Shown: positions 1 to 9,195, counted from the first letter of the stretch. The stretch is 12,500 bases of DNA from Trachelipus rathkii (GCA_015478945.1 JABUQX010028279.1:45001-57500); one strand, 5' to 3'. Notes: a model not told the origin generated them from the sequence alone. Numbers and translations are program-made.

Positions 1-1
1 C

Positions 2-946
2 GTTCAAGGCTGGAAATGCCATCTTAGAATTAGAGACAAGATGGGGAAGCACATGTTTTATATGCTCGAAAGGCTTCTTCCAACTAAAAGACTATATTAG
101 TAAGATTGCTACCGGTACTCCTGAAAATTTCTCTCTCCGATAGTCGGGGGAACAAATTGAAACCCTCAAAGAATTATTAAACACTCATACTTAACAACAT
201 AAAACTACTTCAAGTCAGAGACTTGACATGCAGGAAATTTTTATAGATGATGACTGAATTTGTAAAACATGACAAAAAAATTCCCAATGGAAAAGAGTGT
301 AAAAAGAATGTAACTTGAAAACTATATTTTTTTGAACAGTTTCAAGAATCTTTCTTCAGATACTGAAGATCCTGGAGTATTAAAACTAGGAATGCCTCTT
401 TGTAAACTAGGACCTTTAAAAATGAATAAACACGTATCGAACAGAAATCTGGGTAGAGCTCAGATAGTTCAGAGATTGAGGGATCCTGCCATGTGTTTTG
501 TCTTGTCAAATGAAAAAGTTAAAATTTGACAAACAATGAAGAACAATTAGACCATTGCAGGAAATGCGAGTTGAAAAATAGAACCAAGTCTACCATGAAG
601 AGATTCTTCGTTCTAAAAAATTCTCTGGAAAAGTAAGAATGGCAAGGTCCGAAATTGATGGGGGAGGATATGGTTTTCAACCAAATTAATCACCGGAAAT
701 GCAAAGTTAACAGTTTTAAAGAGGCAATCCCTAGCTATCCTAAATTATTCTAAAAGAGTTAGGCGCACAGTTAACACAATTAAAGCTTTTGCCTATAGTC
801 AACGTGAAATGTTGAGAGCATATTTCCTGCTTTCTTAAAATCTACATAGATTATCAATTCCTTCGAAGAAAATTCTAAAGGATCATCGTGGGAATAGGAA
901 GAATTTTTTAATTGAAGGGTATTTTTTAGAAAAAGACAATTGTTTT
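2..946 (+). pseudogene. Unidentified decayed or frameshifted coding-like region
   Basis: I do not recognise this product. Several open stretches follow one another on the plus strand in shifting frames: 2-97 (32 codons to TAG), a stretch near 230-320 containing KHDKKIPNGKECKKN, 332-526 (contains DPGVLKLGMPLCKLGP, then TGA at 527), 523-633 (37 codons, contains EEQLDHCRKCELKNR) and 659-946. The last is 96 codons interrupted by a single TAA at 836-838 and ended by TGA at 947-949. In sequence this rich in A and T, stops should arrive far more often, so the chain suggests a former protein-coding sequence with frameshifts, or a real one read with indel errors. The composition is basic and lysine-rich. 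There is no ATG-led full-length frame, no signal peptide and no recognised motif. Mobile-element origin is possible but unsupported. That it was coding is an inference; the open stretches are seen directly. Confidence 0.35.
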
Positions 947-1735
947 TGAAATAATTTAAATGTTACATAATTCCTCAGGGCAGTTGTTTCAAAGAAGAAA
1001 ATTTATTTAAAATTTAGGAAAAAAGTGAATTTATATATTATTTGTTTTTTTTTTTAAATAAAAAATATATTTTGAATAAAAGTATATTAACATATGTTTC
1101 AGGCAGCCTTCATAGTCAGAAGATAAATTATTTTGAACTTTAGGAAATGAAAACTGAAATATAATTTTTCCATTTAAAAAAAAAAACATTTTAATAAAAT
1201 ATATTACGTTAAAATGTAACAAGGAATTCAATCGTTCAAAGAGGGAAATAAATGCCGATCGAGCCATATAAGGGAATTATTATTTTTTTTATTATATTCT
1301 TAAAAATCTTATTTCTATAAAATATTTTCTGTTAACTTTCCTTAATGTCTAGTTAATAAAATGGTACATTCTACAAAAATTCAAATTCCAGAACTCCATT
1401 ATTAATTCTTAACAGAAAATGGTAGAAATTTTCCAAAAATAATGTAAGCCAAAACATGTCTAATTTTAAGGAGGTTTGCCGGAAACAAATTGATGAAATT
1501 AAAAATGCCGGACCGGAAGCCGGGAAATTTTAAAATGCTGGACACGAGAGCCGTGAGCCGTTTAGTCGGAGCGAAAAACAATTGCAGGTTCCTCAGCCCT
1601 GCCTCCAAGAAATTGTTTTGTTTTTGTTTTTGGTAATGCATAAAATGAAAAATCGTTATATTTCTTTTATTATTTGACCATGAATTTTTTAGAGCATGTA
1701 TAACTGAGCGGGATATACATTTTATTATTTAGATT
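947..1735. other. A/T-rich non-coding stretch without a recognised gene
   Basis: Short poly-A and poly-T runs dominate 1020-1320. The open frames on the minus strand here are low-complexity or have no family resemblance. The one denser piece is 1500-1620, with higher GC. It contains two imperfect copies of a roughly 30-base unit, beginning AAAATGCCGGAC at 1502 and AAAATGCTGGAC at 1532, and each copy continues with a similar GAAGCCG/GAGAGCCG segment. Nothing identifies a function. Confidence 0.5.
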
Positions 1736-2065
1736 ATTTAATAATAATAATAATAATAAATATTTAACAATGAATGAATTAAGGCTTACTAGTCATAATC
1801 TGTCGTAATAATAATAATAATAATAATAAAATAAATAATATAATATAATAAATAATAATAATGAATAATAATAATAATAACAATATAATAATATAATAAT
1901 AAATAATAAGAAATAATAATAATTAAATAATAATAATAATAAGTAATAATAATCAGATAGCGAGAACAGACAGTGAAATATACACACCACGCATTACCCA
2001 TATGATAAATAACTGAATAATAATAATAATAATAATAAATAATGAATAAAAAATAATAAATAAAA
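1736..2065. repeat. (TAA)n trinucleotide microsatellite, interrupted
   Basis: Long runs of TAA/AAT repeat units, for example 1740-1760, 1806-1830, 1855-1935 and 2016-2040, are broken by single-base slips and by a non-repetitive island at about 1950-2015. Apparent minus-strand frames rich in tyrosine and isoleucine are simply translations of the repeat and not genes. It lies outside the big palindrome visible in this window. Confidence 0.92.
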
Positions 2066-2999
2066 GCAATAATCTGTTTTGAATACCTAACCGTTTTTAA
2101 CATTGTTCACCAGGAGAAATTAATTTTTTTTAATGTTTTCATGTGAATCGAGGCAAAACTGGAAGTGATAAACAACAATATTAATTTTAGATTCGAGGGA
2201 TAAAAATATATAAGAAACGAGGCTTTCCGTAAGTAAATAAAAAACTTGTTTGGCCTGTGATAGTGTAATGTTAGGAGGCAAAATTCTTTAAATTGTTAAC
2301 AATTGTTTTATTAAACATTGAAAATGCCCTTAAGGTTGATAGTACCTGATTTGTTTATATTTCTCTCGATATATCATGAGAGTGATACCCTGTCCAATTA
2401 ATAAATAAATGTATGTTATTAGGATGTATTCACATCTATAGTGGAGATTGACTTTGATCCCAAGGAGGGAATCAAAATCTTCTATAATCATACTCGAATA
2501 AAACGTATGGGGTTTAAATACAAGTAGTGGTTTATTTTATAAAGTTTAGTTTATAAAAGAATATAAAGATGCGTAAATTCAAGCATCGAACGCAATTAAA
2601 ATCGCCAATCTTTCAAGTAAAAAACTAAGGAACAAGAATGCTCATTTTTCCTTCTACTACCCAGTAAGAGAGAGCTGAGTCGAGCAGAGTAGATATACGA
2701 ATTAAAGATCGTAAGATTTTTTCTAAAACTTAATAAATATAGGTAACCCTCCTGTACGAGATACTGCTAGAGTGGAAAGTAGTATACAAATTCCTTTAAT
2801 GATGTAATAGAGCTCCTGAGCACGCTGAAGAGTTCCGCGATAGAGATATCCTGGCAGCAAGCCTCGTTCTTAACGATAATCTGCGAGGTCAGTCCGGGCG
2901 GGTGTTACATGCTGGAAGATCTAAGCTATGAGGATTACGTAATTCTCCGAAACTGCACTAAAGAATAAGAGCCTAGTCCTATGAGATAAAGGTAAACTT
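2066..2999. other. Unassigned sequence with two small inverted repeats
   Basis: No gene is recognised on either strand. Two local structures are visible. A perfect 14-bp palindrome, AATTGTTAACAATT, lies at 2291-2304. A stem-loop lies at 2453-2476, where TTTGATCCC pairs with GGGAATCAAA around a 5-base loop with one bulge. The stretch 2680-2920 has higher GC. Read on the minus strand from 2909 it begins TGTAACACC, and AATAAA appears near 2535, which is loosely LTR-like but not enough to call one. Confidence 0.4.
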
Positions 3000-3094
3000 G
3001 TATAATAACTATATTATTATATATATATTATAGGTATATATTATAATAATAATATATAATTACTACATCGATATATATATATATATATAATAAT

Positions 3095-3137
<43 letters not shown>

Positions 3138-3167
3138 TATAATATATATATATTATATATATATATC

Positions 3168-3209
<42 letters not shown>

Positions 3210-3224
3210 ATCAAATAATATAAT

Positions 3225-3268
<44 letters not shown>

Positions 3269-3540
3269 ACTAATATATATATTATATAATATTATATATA
3301 TATATCAAACCACTATATAATATATATATAATATATATATACATAAAGTATATAATATATATATATATATAACCTAATATATATATATATATATATATAG
3401 TATTATTTATATATAAAACATATCTGATATACTAAACAAACAAAATACATATATAGGTATATATTATTCACACACTATAATATATATATATATATATAAT
3501 TATATATATAAATATAATTATACTATTTACATATATACTG
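3000..3540. repeat. Long interrupted (AT)n microsatellite block
   Basis: About 540 bases consist almost entirely of TA/AT dinucleotide runs with scattered interruptions such as TAATAATA, CAAACCA and ACATA. The sequence is self-complementary, so it could extrude cruciforms, and it is the kind of tract where polymerases and base-callers slip. No coding content. Confidence 0.95.
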
Positions 3541-4085
3541 GACACTATATGATGGAGGATGATTGGGAGAGAGTATATTAACTGACCTGTATGAGAGTAC
3601 CTTATAAGACTATAGAGTAGAAATAATTTAGAAATTCGGAGTATTAATATAAATATAATTCTATGTAGGAGTTATTATAATAAGGGCGGCATATCGGCGC
3701 GTGCAAGAGTGAGGAGAGAGAGAGGTATGGCTGATCCCTAGGCTGATAAGGCTGTTGATGAATGAGGAGGGTACGTATCGGGTTAGTGTAGTTAAATGAT
3801 AAATTAAAGAATAGAGAGGTCAAAGACCTTTAGCGTTAGCGCGCCTGTAGATTATGTACAATACAGTCGATGGCCTGGCCGTGCCAGATGGTCGCCCAGT
3901 AGAGGATTCTTAGAAGTCATTAAGTCCCTTAATGACTTCTCGTGCGACTTTATAATATAATTTCATATGGTCGCAACCAGCGAGAGCGTGAGCGAGAGGT
4001 GCTGCGCGCGACTGTGGAATGGACGTAGTGATCTATATTATAGTGTACTCAGTACATTATTAAAAGATCGGAAGTTACACGAATT
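3541..4085. other. Interlude between two AT blocks, with GA/GC-rich patches
   Basis: No gene is visible. The stretch mixes ordinary sequence with purine- and GC-rich patches at about 3685-3735 and 3970-4015, where GAGAG and GCGCG words recur. It holds the perfect hairpin at 3912-3940 and a small palindrome, GTACTCAGTAC, at about 4047. The patches resemble those inside the right arm of the large inverted repeat and may be low-quality sequence and not biology. Confidence 0.45.
3912..3940. repeat. Perfect 13-bp hairpin with 3-base loop
   Basis: AGAAGTCATTAAG (3912-3924) is followed by TCC and then by its exact reverse complement CTTAATGACTTCT (3928-3940). The pairing stops at the stem ends, because the flanks at 3880-3911 and 3941-3975 are not complementary. 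It is therefore a local hairpin and not the centre of a second large palindrome. There is no T-tract or gene context to call it a terminator. Function unknown. Confidence 0.85.
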
Positions 4086-4251
4086 TATATTCGAATGCAA
4101 ATAATAATACTATACTATATATACAAGAATGCAATATACATATTATATATTATATATAATAATAAAAGTAATATATATAATATATAATATATATATATAT
4201 AATATATATATATACTATATATATATATTATATATTAAGCCTAGACTTTAT

Positions 4252-4289
<38 letters not shown>

Positions 4290-4299
4290 ATATATATAT

Positions 4300-4334
<35 letters not shown>

Positions 4335-4490
4335 TATATATATATATATATATATTATTATATATATATAATATATTATATATATATTTATATATATATT
4401 ATATATATATATATATATATAATATATATATATTATTATATATATATATAATATTAATATATAATATAATATATATGATATATTTCAATG
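4086..4490. repeat. Second long interrupted (AT)n microsatellite block
   Basis: TA/AT dinucleotide runs with short interruptions continue until unique sequence begins near 4485. The block lies immediately outside the left end of the inverted-repeat arm as it can be followed here. Whether a matching block lies beyond the right window edge cannot be seen. Confidence 0.95.
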
Positions 4491-4509
4491 AGACTTCCTG
4501 GAAATGTCA

Positions 4510-5109
4510 GAAATTTGTTGTAGTTAAGGGAACTCGTAATGAAAATCATCGAAGACCCTCTCAAAAAATTTACAATCGCTCAAAATTCAGTGAAATTGTG
4601 CTGCAACTTTAAATTTTTTTTTTCAGAAATATTTTAATTAGGAAAAAAAAGTTAATAAAAACCATCGGAACCTCCAATACAAATGCATGGCACACAAACT
4701 TTTGTATAAAGGTAATCCGCCGACATGTGAGTAGGTAAAATAAACCAATATTGGTTATAAACACCAAATAAGCCTAAGAAAGAAGCATGTGGCAGTAAGA
4801 TAAGTTTTACATGTTGTAAATATGAAATTTGGGGACTTCATAACTTTTCAGATTCATTTCTCGAGTTTGTTTTGCACTTTTCTTTTTTCTATTACTCGGT
4901 TTGAACATTTCATGTAAGTTTCATGAAAAAATGAAACTGTAATTTTTTCTTACTATTTTCTTTTCAATAGACAAAAATGTTATTAAAGTGAATTTTTGCC
5001 GTTTGTAAAAACAATTTTTTGTGTGGGATTCTTTCCTTAATTACAACATATTTAAAACATTTCAACAAGTTTTATTCAAATTGACGAAATGCGTTACGAT
5101 TAATAAGGC

Positions 5110-5110
<1 letters not shown>
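4510..5110. other. Non-LINE flank in left arm, mirrored at 11897-12500
   Basis: No gene is recognised. The stretch is single-copy-looking A/T-rich sequence repeated in inverted orientation at the far end of the right arm, generally with good identity. It contains a perfect 14-bp palindrome, AACCAATATTGGTT, at 4743-4756 and an inverted repeat TTTCATG/CATGAAA at 4908-4928. The segment around 4810-4850 is where the two copies diverge most. It lies beyond the LINE 3' tail and an AT microsatellite, so it is host flank (or another element) co-duplicated with the LINE. Confidence 0.6.
4743..4756. repeat. Perfect 14-bp palindrome, left copy
   Basis: AACCAATATTGGTT reads the same on both strands. The partner in the right arm, 12255-12270, is extended by one base on each side to 16 bp. 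CCAAT is a known eukaryotic promoter word, but there is no gene here to support a regulatory call. Confidence 0.8.
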
Positions 5111-5111
<1 letters not shown>

Positions 5112-5160
<49 letters not shown>

Positions 5161-5222
5161 TATATAATATATATAATATATATTATATAGTATAATTAAT
5201 ATATATATATATATATATATTT
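5112..5222. repeat. (AT)n microsatellite between flank and LINE 3' end, left arm
   Basis: A nearly pure AT run spans about 5113-5155, followed by degenerate AT/TAT sequence. It separates the LINE 3' region from the non-LINE flank and has a longer, more degraded counterpart at about 11742-11895. The LINE may have inserted next to, or seeded, this microsatellite. Confidence 0.9.
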
Positions 5223-5637
5223 ATAAGTCGAAATCAGCAGACGAGTGGGAGCAGGATGCGTTATACCAACTCTAAGTGGCACAAGCAACATTAGGAAAAT
5301 GAATGTGCGTGTGCTGTGAGAGAGCTAGAGAGGACGAGCGCGATCATCGGCCTATCGAGACGGCCCATCAACCCACTAACGTCTCCGTCTGCACACTATA
5401 TCTGACCACATACGCACACTTCAATCGCAAGACGCACGACAGAGCAGGCGCGTCTCTAAGGCATAGGTACTATATTTCTAACTACATAAGCTATAATCCA
5501 AAATTTGGCCTTAGTCAAACACCCCCCTACCAGAAATAGTAACTCCACACCATAAAGCCACATGGCAATATTGAGAGAGATATATTAGGGCGTGCACGTA
5601 CCATGCCAATCTATATCTATATTCATACCTGCTATAA
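5223..5637 (-). other. LINE 3' UTR and tail, left arm
   Basis: The LINE stop codon at 5638 is followed, in minus-strand direction, by about 340 bases of non-coding sequence and one TTCCTAATG unit at 5289-5297. Anchors shared with the right arm are TTTGACTAAGGCCAAA (about 5507-5520) and GTCTCGATAGGCC (about 5350-5363). Bases 5300-5440 are unusually GC/GA-rich and poorly matched to the right arm. A plus-strand open frame at 5303-5539 crosses this UTR and is not credible as a gene. Confidence 0.7.
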
Positions 5638-7200
5638 CTAAAACCCGCGCCAATTTGGCTTCGTCAATATATTATATGATACCCAACCATCCATAAACGA
5701 ATCTAACCGTTTTTTAAATGTTGCAATCGAGTCACACTCAACAACCTCCTGTGGCAGCCTATTCCAAAATTTAACAACCCTATTACTGAATGCTGCTTTC
5801 TTATTTATAAGATGGCAATGCTTTCTTTCTTTGAAATTTTCTTATTAATGCCCCTGGTCACGATGTCCATGTTCCTAGGTCTAATGAAAAATTTATGGTC
5901 TCCTATGTTATCAATAGAATGTAAATATTTTTTGTAGACTTGTATCATGTCCCCTCCTGAGAAATCGCCTTCCTACAGAAAACATTCCTAACTCCTTCAG
6001 TCTCTCCTCATCATACTCTTACCTAAACCAGAAATCATCCTTGTTGCTTACGTTGCCTCTCTCTAGCATATCTAAGTCCTTTTTTTAAATAAGGGGCCCA
6101 AAACTTGTGCAACAATACTCTATTACTGGCCTAAAATATTATACAGTTACTTATTACTTCCTTGCTCTTGTAAACAACATTGCGATTTAATATGCCCAGC
6201 TATCTTATTAGCTGTATTTCTAGCTTCCAAAACATTGATTAGCTACTTTCAAAAATTACTGCTTATAATCAAACACCTAAAACTTTTTCTTGGTCCACAG
6301 ACTCAAGCCACTCCCAATTCATATCGTAGTTAAAACCTTTTATGTGAGTAACCTAGGTGAAGAACCTTAAACTTTTTTACTATTAAAACATTTGCCACTT
6401 ATCTGCCCACCCAAGAATTTTATCAAGATCATTTTGATCTTATGCATCCCTCACTATTCCTAACTGAGGTGGCCACTTTGGTATCATCTGCAAACTTAAG
6501 AAACCTTGCATTTAAGTCCCTGGTCTAAATCATTTATATATATGAGGAACAATAGTGGCCCCAGCACTGAACCCTGTTGGACACCACTCTTCACTATTTC
6601 CCATGATGATTTATTCCCATTTAGTTGTACACACTGTTTCTATTTCGCAACCACTCTTTAATCCAACCATGTACCACTCCACCTATACTACATTGCAATA
6701 ACTTTTTCATCAGCCTTATGTGGGGAAACCTTATCAAAAAGCCTTACTAAAGTCTAAATATACAATATCAACTATCTCCTCGGTCAATTGAAGTCTAGTA
6801 ATGTATTCCATAAATTCTTAAAGGTTTGTCCTACATGACCTACTTAACCTTCTGAAACCATTCTGGAGTCATACAATACCCTTGTTAATCTCTAAATATT
6901 TCCTCTATTGACCTTTCAATAACTTTTCCAGAACCTTTACAACCAGAAAGATGTTAAGCTAACTGGCCTATAATTTCCGAAATCTTCCTTACTACCTTTT
7001 TTAAAATAAGCACAACATATGCTGTTTTTCCAGACATCTGGTACCTCACCAAATGTTTATAGATCGCTTAAAAATCAAATTCAGTGCCTTTGCAATGCTG
7101 AAACTTAACCTCTTCAGAATCAAAACCATATTATACCATCAGGCCTGCAGCTTTAACTTGGATCAAATATTGATCTAATAAACGTTTAATATCTTTTAAA
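5638..7200 (-). pseudogene. LINE reverse transcriptase and C-terminal region, left arm
   Basis: This encodes the RNA-dependent DNA polymerase of the LINE. Motifs appear in the expected order. DPSKAAGPDG lies at about 7137-7165 with one extra base. An unbroken 36-codon run at 6940-7047 contains EVPDVWKNS and FKKGSKEDFGNYRPVSLTS. Motif A VYLDFSKAF is at 6737-6763, followed by an extra T. SGVQQGSVLGPLLFLI lies within 6541-6600; Q replaces the usual P of PQG. The catalytic FADDTKVA box starts at 6494. After this come a thumb-like LGWADKWQM, EKVLGV, a C-terminal GPLFKK segment, LKELGMFSVG and RVVKFWNRLPQEVVE, with TKPNWRGF before the TAG at 5638-5640. Catalytic aspartates are present, but frameshifts scatter the domain over frames. 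This is the better preserved of the two copies. Confidence 0.92.
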
Positions 7201-7929
7201 TCAAATTCAAATTCTGTAAGTCTATTTGTTACAAATGCATACAAGACTATTATTCTCTGATTAAACTAATTACGCACTTTAATATTTCACACTACATCGT
7301 AGTGCTAATCATATCTATTGCAAAATGACTGGACGACCTCAGCATTGAAAAGTGTGTACCAACTCTTTATCTGAACTCACTAAATTTTCGCAAGTTAATG
7401 TGCACACTGAGGTTGTCTCTATTTCTTTAGCGTCTAAAATCTAATGAGATCAATGAGCTAAAAAAATTCTACTTACACAGATGGTTCCTTAGTTATCATA
7501 CTTAGCGCTAGCTACATTAAGTTTCTATGGACACTCAACCATTCTTATGAGCTGTAAGTTCAATCTTCTTTTTTCCTATAATTGTTCTAAATCATCTTCC
7601 CTAGTACGTTGCATAGGATCAAGAATAGAAGATCATCATGTCATAAAACAGGTCTGCCCTTTTGCATGCATTTTCTCTAAGTATCGATATTCCCACGCAA
7701 ACAGTTTTTCTCTTTCGGCTCCCTAATGGTTATCTTTTAAAAACATACTGACCTGAATAGTGCATTTAAATTTGTTTAAAAATGTTCACACATGATAAAA
7801 GACAGTTTGGTCTTTAAACCTTTATCCCAGTCATTTATACTAAGCATGTCTCGAAATTTGGTAAATTCGCCATTTCGGAAATCTAGTATCTTTTCCTTAT
7901 TAACTGCAATTTGGGCCCAGATATCACAT

Positions 7930-8521
7930 TCTTATTAAATCTAATTATATTATGGTCAAGTCCCTAAATTCTGCCTCAACTCTAACTTCCTCCACCATAC
8001 TTTCATATTAGTTAAGTATAAAGTCAATAGTGCATCGTATCTGTGCTGGTTCTTGGACCACTGCTGGGTCAAAAAGATTATGCTAGTATATATTCAATTT
8101 ATGAATGCAGAACTACTACGTCCATATTAGACAAGGAATCCCAATGAATGCCAGGAAAATTAAAAATCATCCCATCTAATGACTATAACTTTTTCATTAC
8201 TTGTGGCAGTGCTGTCTCAATTTCTTTTCACATTTCAGCATCTAATTCTGGACTCTGGCCAGGAGGTCTATAAATGCCCCTATTACTATATGATTGTATT
8301 GTAATTAATGGATGATCTACCCACACTTGTTCAATATCATGGATTAATTTTAAAGCAGTCATTAGTACAGATTGAATATTGCTTTTAACATAAAGCGCCA
8401 CATCTCCACCTATCCACTTTCTGTCTTTCGGCTCTACAGTGTCTGTGTATAAATTTATTATCAAGTGAAATATCTTTTTCTTCCTTTATTTTGTCCATTA
8501 TTTCCTCGAAAGGATCTCCAT
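7930..8521 (-). pseudogene. LINE endonuclease (EEP) domain remnant, left arm
   Basis: The endonuclease nicks target DNA to prime reverse transcription. In translation order one sees an upstream acidic/lysine stretch FEEIMDKIKEEKDI near 8465-8515, then GGDVALYVK (about 8384-8410), EQVWVD, and IYRPPGQSPELDAEM (8231-8275), an almost canonical segment of LINE endonucleases. Next comes FNFPGIHWDS near 8125-8165, where the usual GDFN is spoiled by an extra T. A QEPTR-like segment and a CDHN-like segment near 7950 close the domain; the aspartate-histidine pair there is normally catalytic. The N-terminal catalytic part is missing. At least three frame changes and a TGA directly after AEM break the frame. 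The right-arm partner at 8635-9195 is intact at some of these breaks. Confidence 0.85.
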
Positions 8522-8570
8522 ATTATAATTCTATCATTAACTCCACTGCCTTCAGTTTTACATATATATG

Positions 8571-8576
8571 AGATCT
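8571..8576. other. Fold point (symmetry centre) of the giant palindrome
   Basis: AGATCT is itself palindromic. Reading outwards, the left side gives TCT then CATATATATGTAAAACTGAAGG, and the right side gives TCT then AGACATTATTTGCATAACTG. These align with gaps and then more clearly as GGCAGTGGAGTTAATGA against GTGGCATAGAGGTTAATGA. The exact centre may be off by several bases because both sides are noisy. It falls upstream of the LINE GGDVALYVK segment, so the element is cut inside its endonuclease region. Confidence 0.75.
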
Positions 8577-8634
8577 AGACATTATTTGCATAACTGTAGT
8601 GGCATAGAGGTTAATGAGAATTTATGATATGGAG

Positions 8635-9195
8635 AGCTCCTTCTGTATATATTATATAGCAGGATTTATTTTCTACGTTTAGTTATACCAAGTCGTAGAT
8701 GAGGTTAAGAGGGTGGTTGTGTTTTGCCATCTTTAATGTTTTAAATTAGCTAAATATTCGATTTCTTGTAACTAATGACTGACTTTAAATTAATAACATG
8801 ATATTGAATCATGTGGTTAGATGATCCTTATTACAATAAATCATATAGAAATAGGGCATGTTATAGACCGTCCTGGCCAGAGTCCAGAATTAGATGCCTG
8901 AAATTGGTGAAAGAACATTGAGATCAGCATCCACAGTAATCGAAAAAGGTATAGTCCATAATGGGTGAATTTTAATTTCCTGGCATCATTGGGGTTCCTT
9001 GTCTAATATGGACCGTAGTAGTTCTGCATTCATAAATTGAATACTAGATAACTTTTTGACCCAGATGGTCCAAGAACCCACAAGATACGATGCACTATTA
9101 GACTTTATATTAACTAATGATGAAAGTATGGTGAATGAAGTTAGAGAGTTGAGGAGAATTAGGACTGTGACCATAATATAATTAGATTTAATATG
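8635..9195 (+). pseudogene. LINE endonuclease (EEP) domain remnant, right arm
   Basis: This is the counterpart of 7930-8521. The segment encoding YRP(PGQSPELDA) sits at about 8860-8905 but carries an extra G inside the proline codons and an extra C before GAAAT. The GDFNFPGIHW segment is near 8964-8998, with small insertions. From 9074 a clean frame gives EPTRYDALLDFILTN and then NDESMVNEV, a typical C-terminal part of this endonuclease family, ending at a CDHN-like stretch near 9165-9180. The GGVALYVK equivalent around 8710-8745 is badly altered. Any minus-strand open frame over 8986-9270 is antisense to this domain. Confidence 0.82.

Larger units (their letters stand above)
4510..8573 (+). 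repeat. Left arm of a giant inverted repeat (about 4 kb)
   Basis: Read as reverse complement, this arm matches 8574-12500 in order throughout. The outermost anchor GAAATTTGTTGTAGTTAAGG at 4510 pairs with the last bases of the window. Further anchors are the TAATCGTAACGCATTTCG element (about 5090 and 11905), the LINE C-terminus (5640-5810 and 11400-11480), the LINE endonuclease segment (8231-8275 and about 8860-8905) and the inner GGAGTTAATGA-like segment (about 8530-8545 and 8605-8620). The arms differ by frequent substitutions and 1-2 base indels. The left arm is generally closer to good LINE reading frame than the right. Its true outer end is unknown because the partner is truncated by the window. 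Confidence 0.93.
5286..8573 (-). mobile_element. CR1/L2/Jockey-like LINE, left-arm copy, 5'-incomplete
   Basis: This is a non-LTR retrotransposon read on the minus strand. From the fold point it runs through an apurinic-type (EEP) endonuclease, a lysine-rich linker, reverse transcriptase, a C-terminal region ending at TAG 5638-5640, a 3' UTR and a TTCCTAATG tail copy at 5289-5297. Families of this group copy themselves by target-primed reverse transcription and commonly end in short tandem repeats. Assignment to the CR1/L2/Jockey-like group rests on the EEP plus RT order and motif wording, so the clade is tentative. Any first ORF and the N-terminal part of the endonuclease are absent, because the palindrome centre cuts the element. 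Frameshifts are frequent, so it could not encode its protein as written. Confidence 0.9.

Noticed and set aside
1402..1641. Minus-strand 79-codon open frame
   Set aside because: No recognisable domain. It lies over a GC-richer tandem pair in otherwise non-coding sequence, so it is not supported as a gene.
1789..2103. Minus-strand open frames rich in tyrosine and isoleucine
   Set aside because: They are translations of the (TAA)n microsatellite and carry no protein-like information.
3901..3960. Rho-independent-type terminator at the hairpin
   Set aside because: The context is eukaryotic, there is no T-tract after the stem, and no gene ends there.
3541..4085. A second large palindrome centred on the 3912-3940 hairpin
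   Set aside because: Sequence outside the 13-bp stem is not complementary, and the AT blocks on either side are at different distances and self-complementary anyway.
5303..5539. Plus-strand 78-codon open frame
   Set aside because: It runs antisense through the LINE 3' UTR and a GA/GC-rich low-quality patch, is not conserved in the mirrored arm, and resembles no family.
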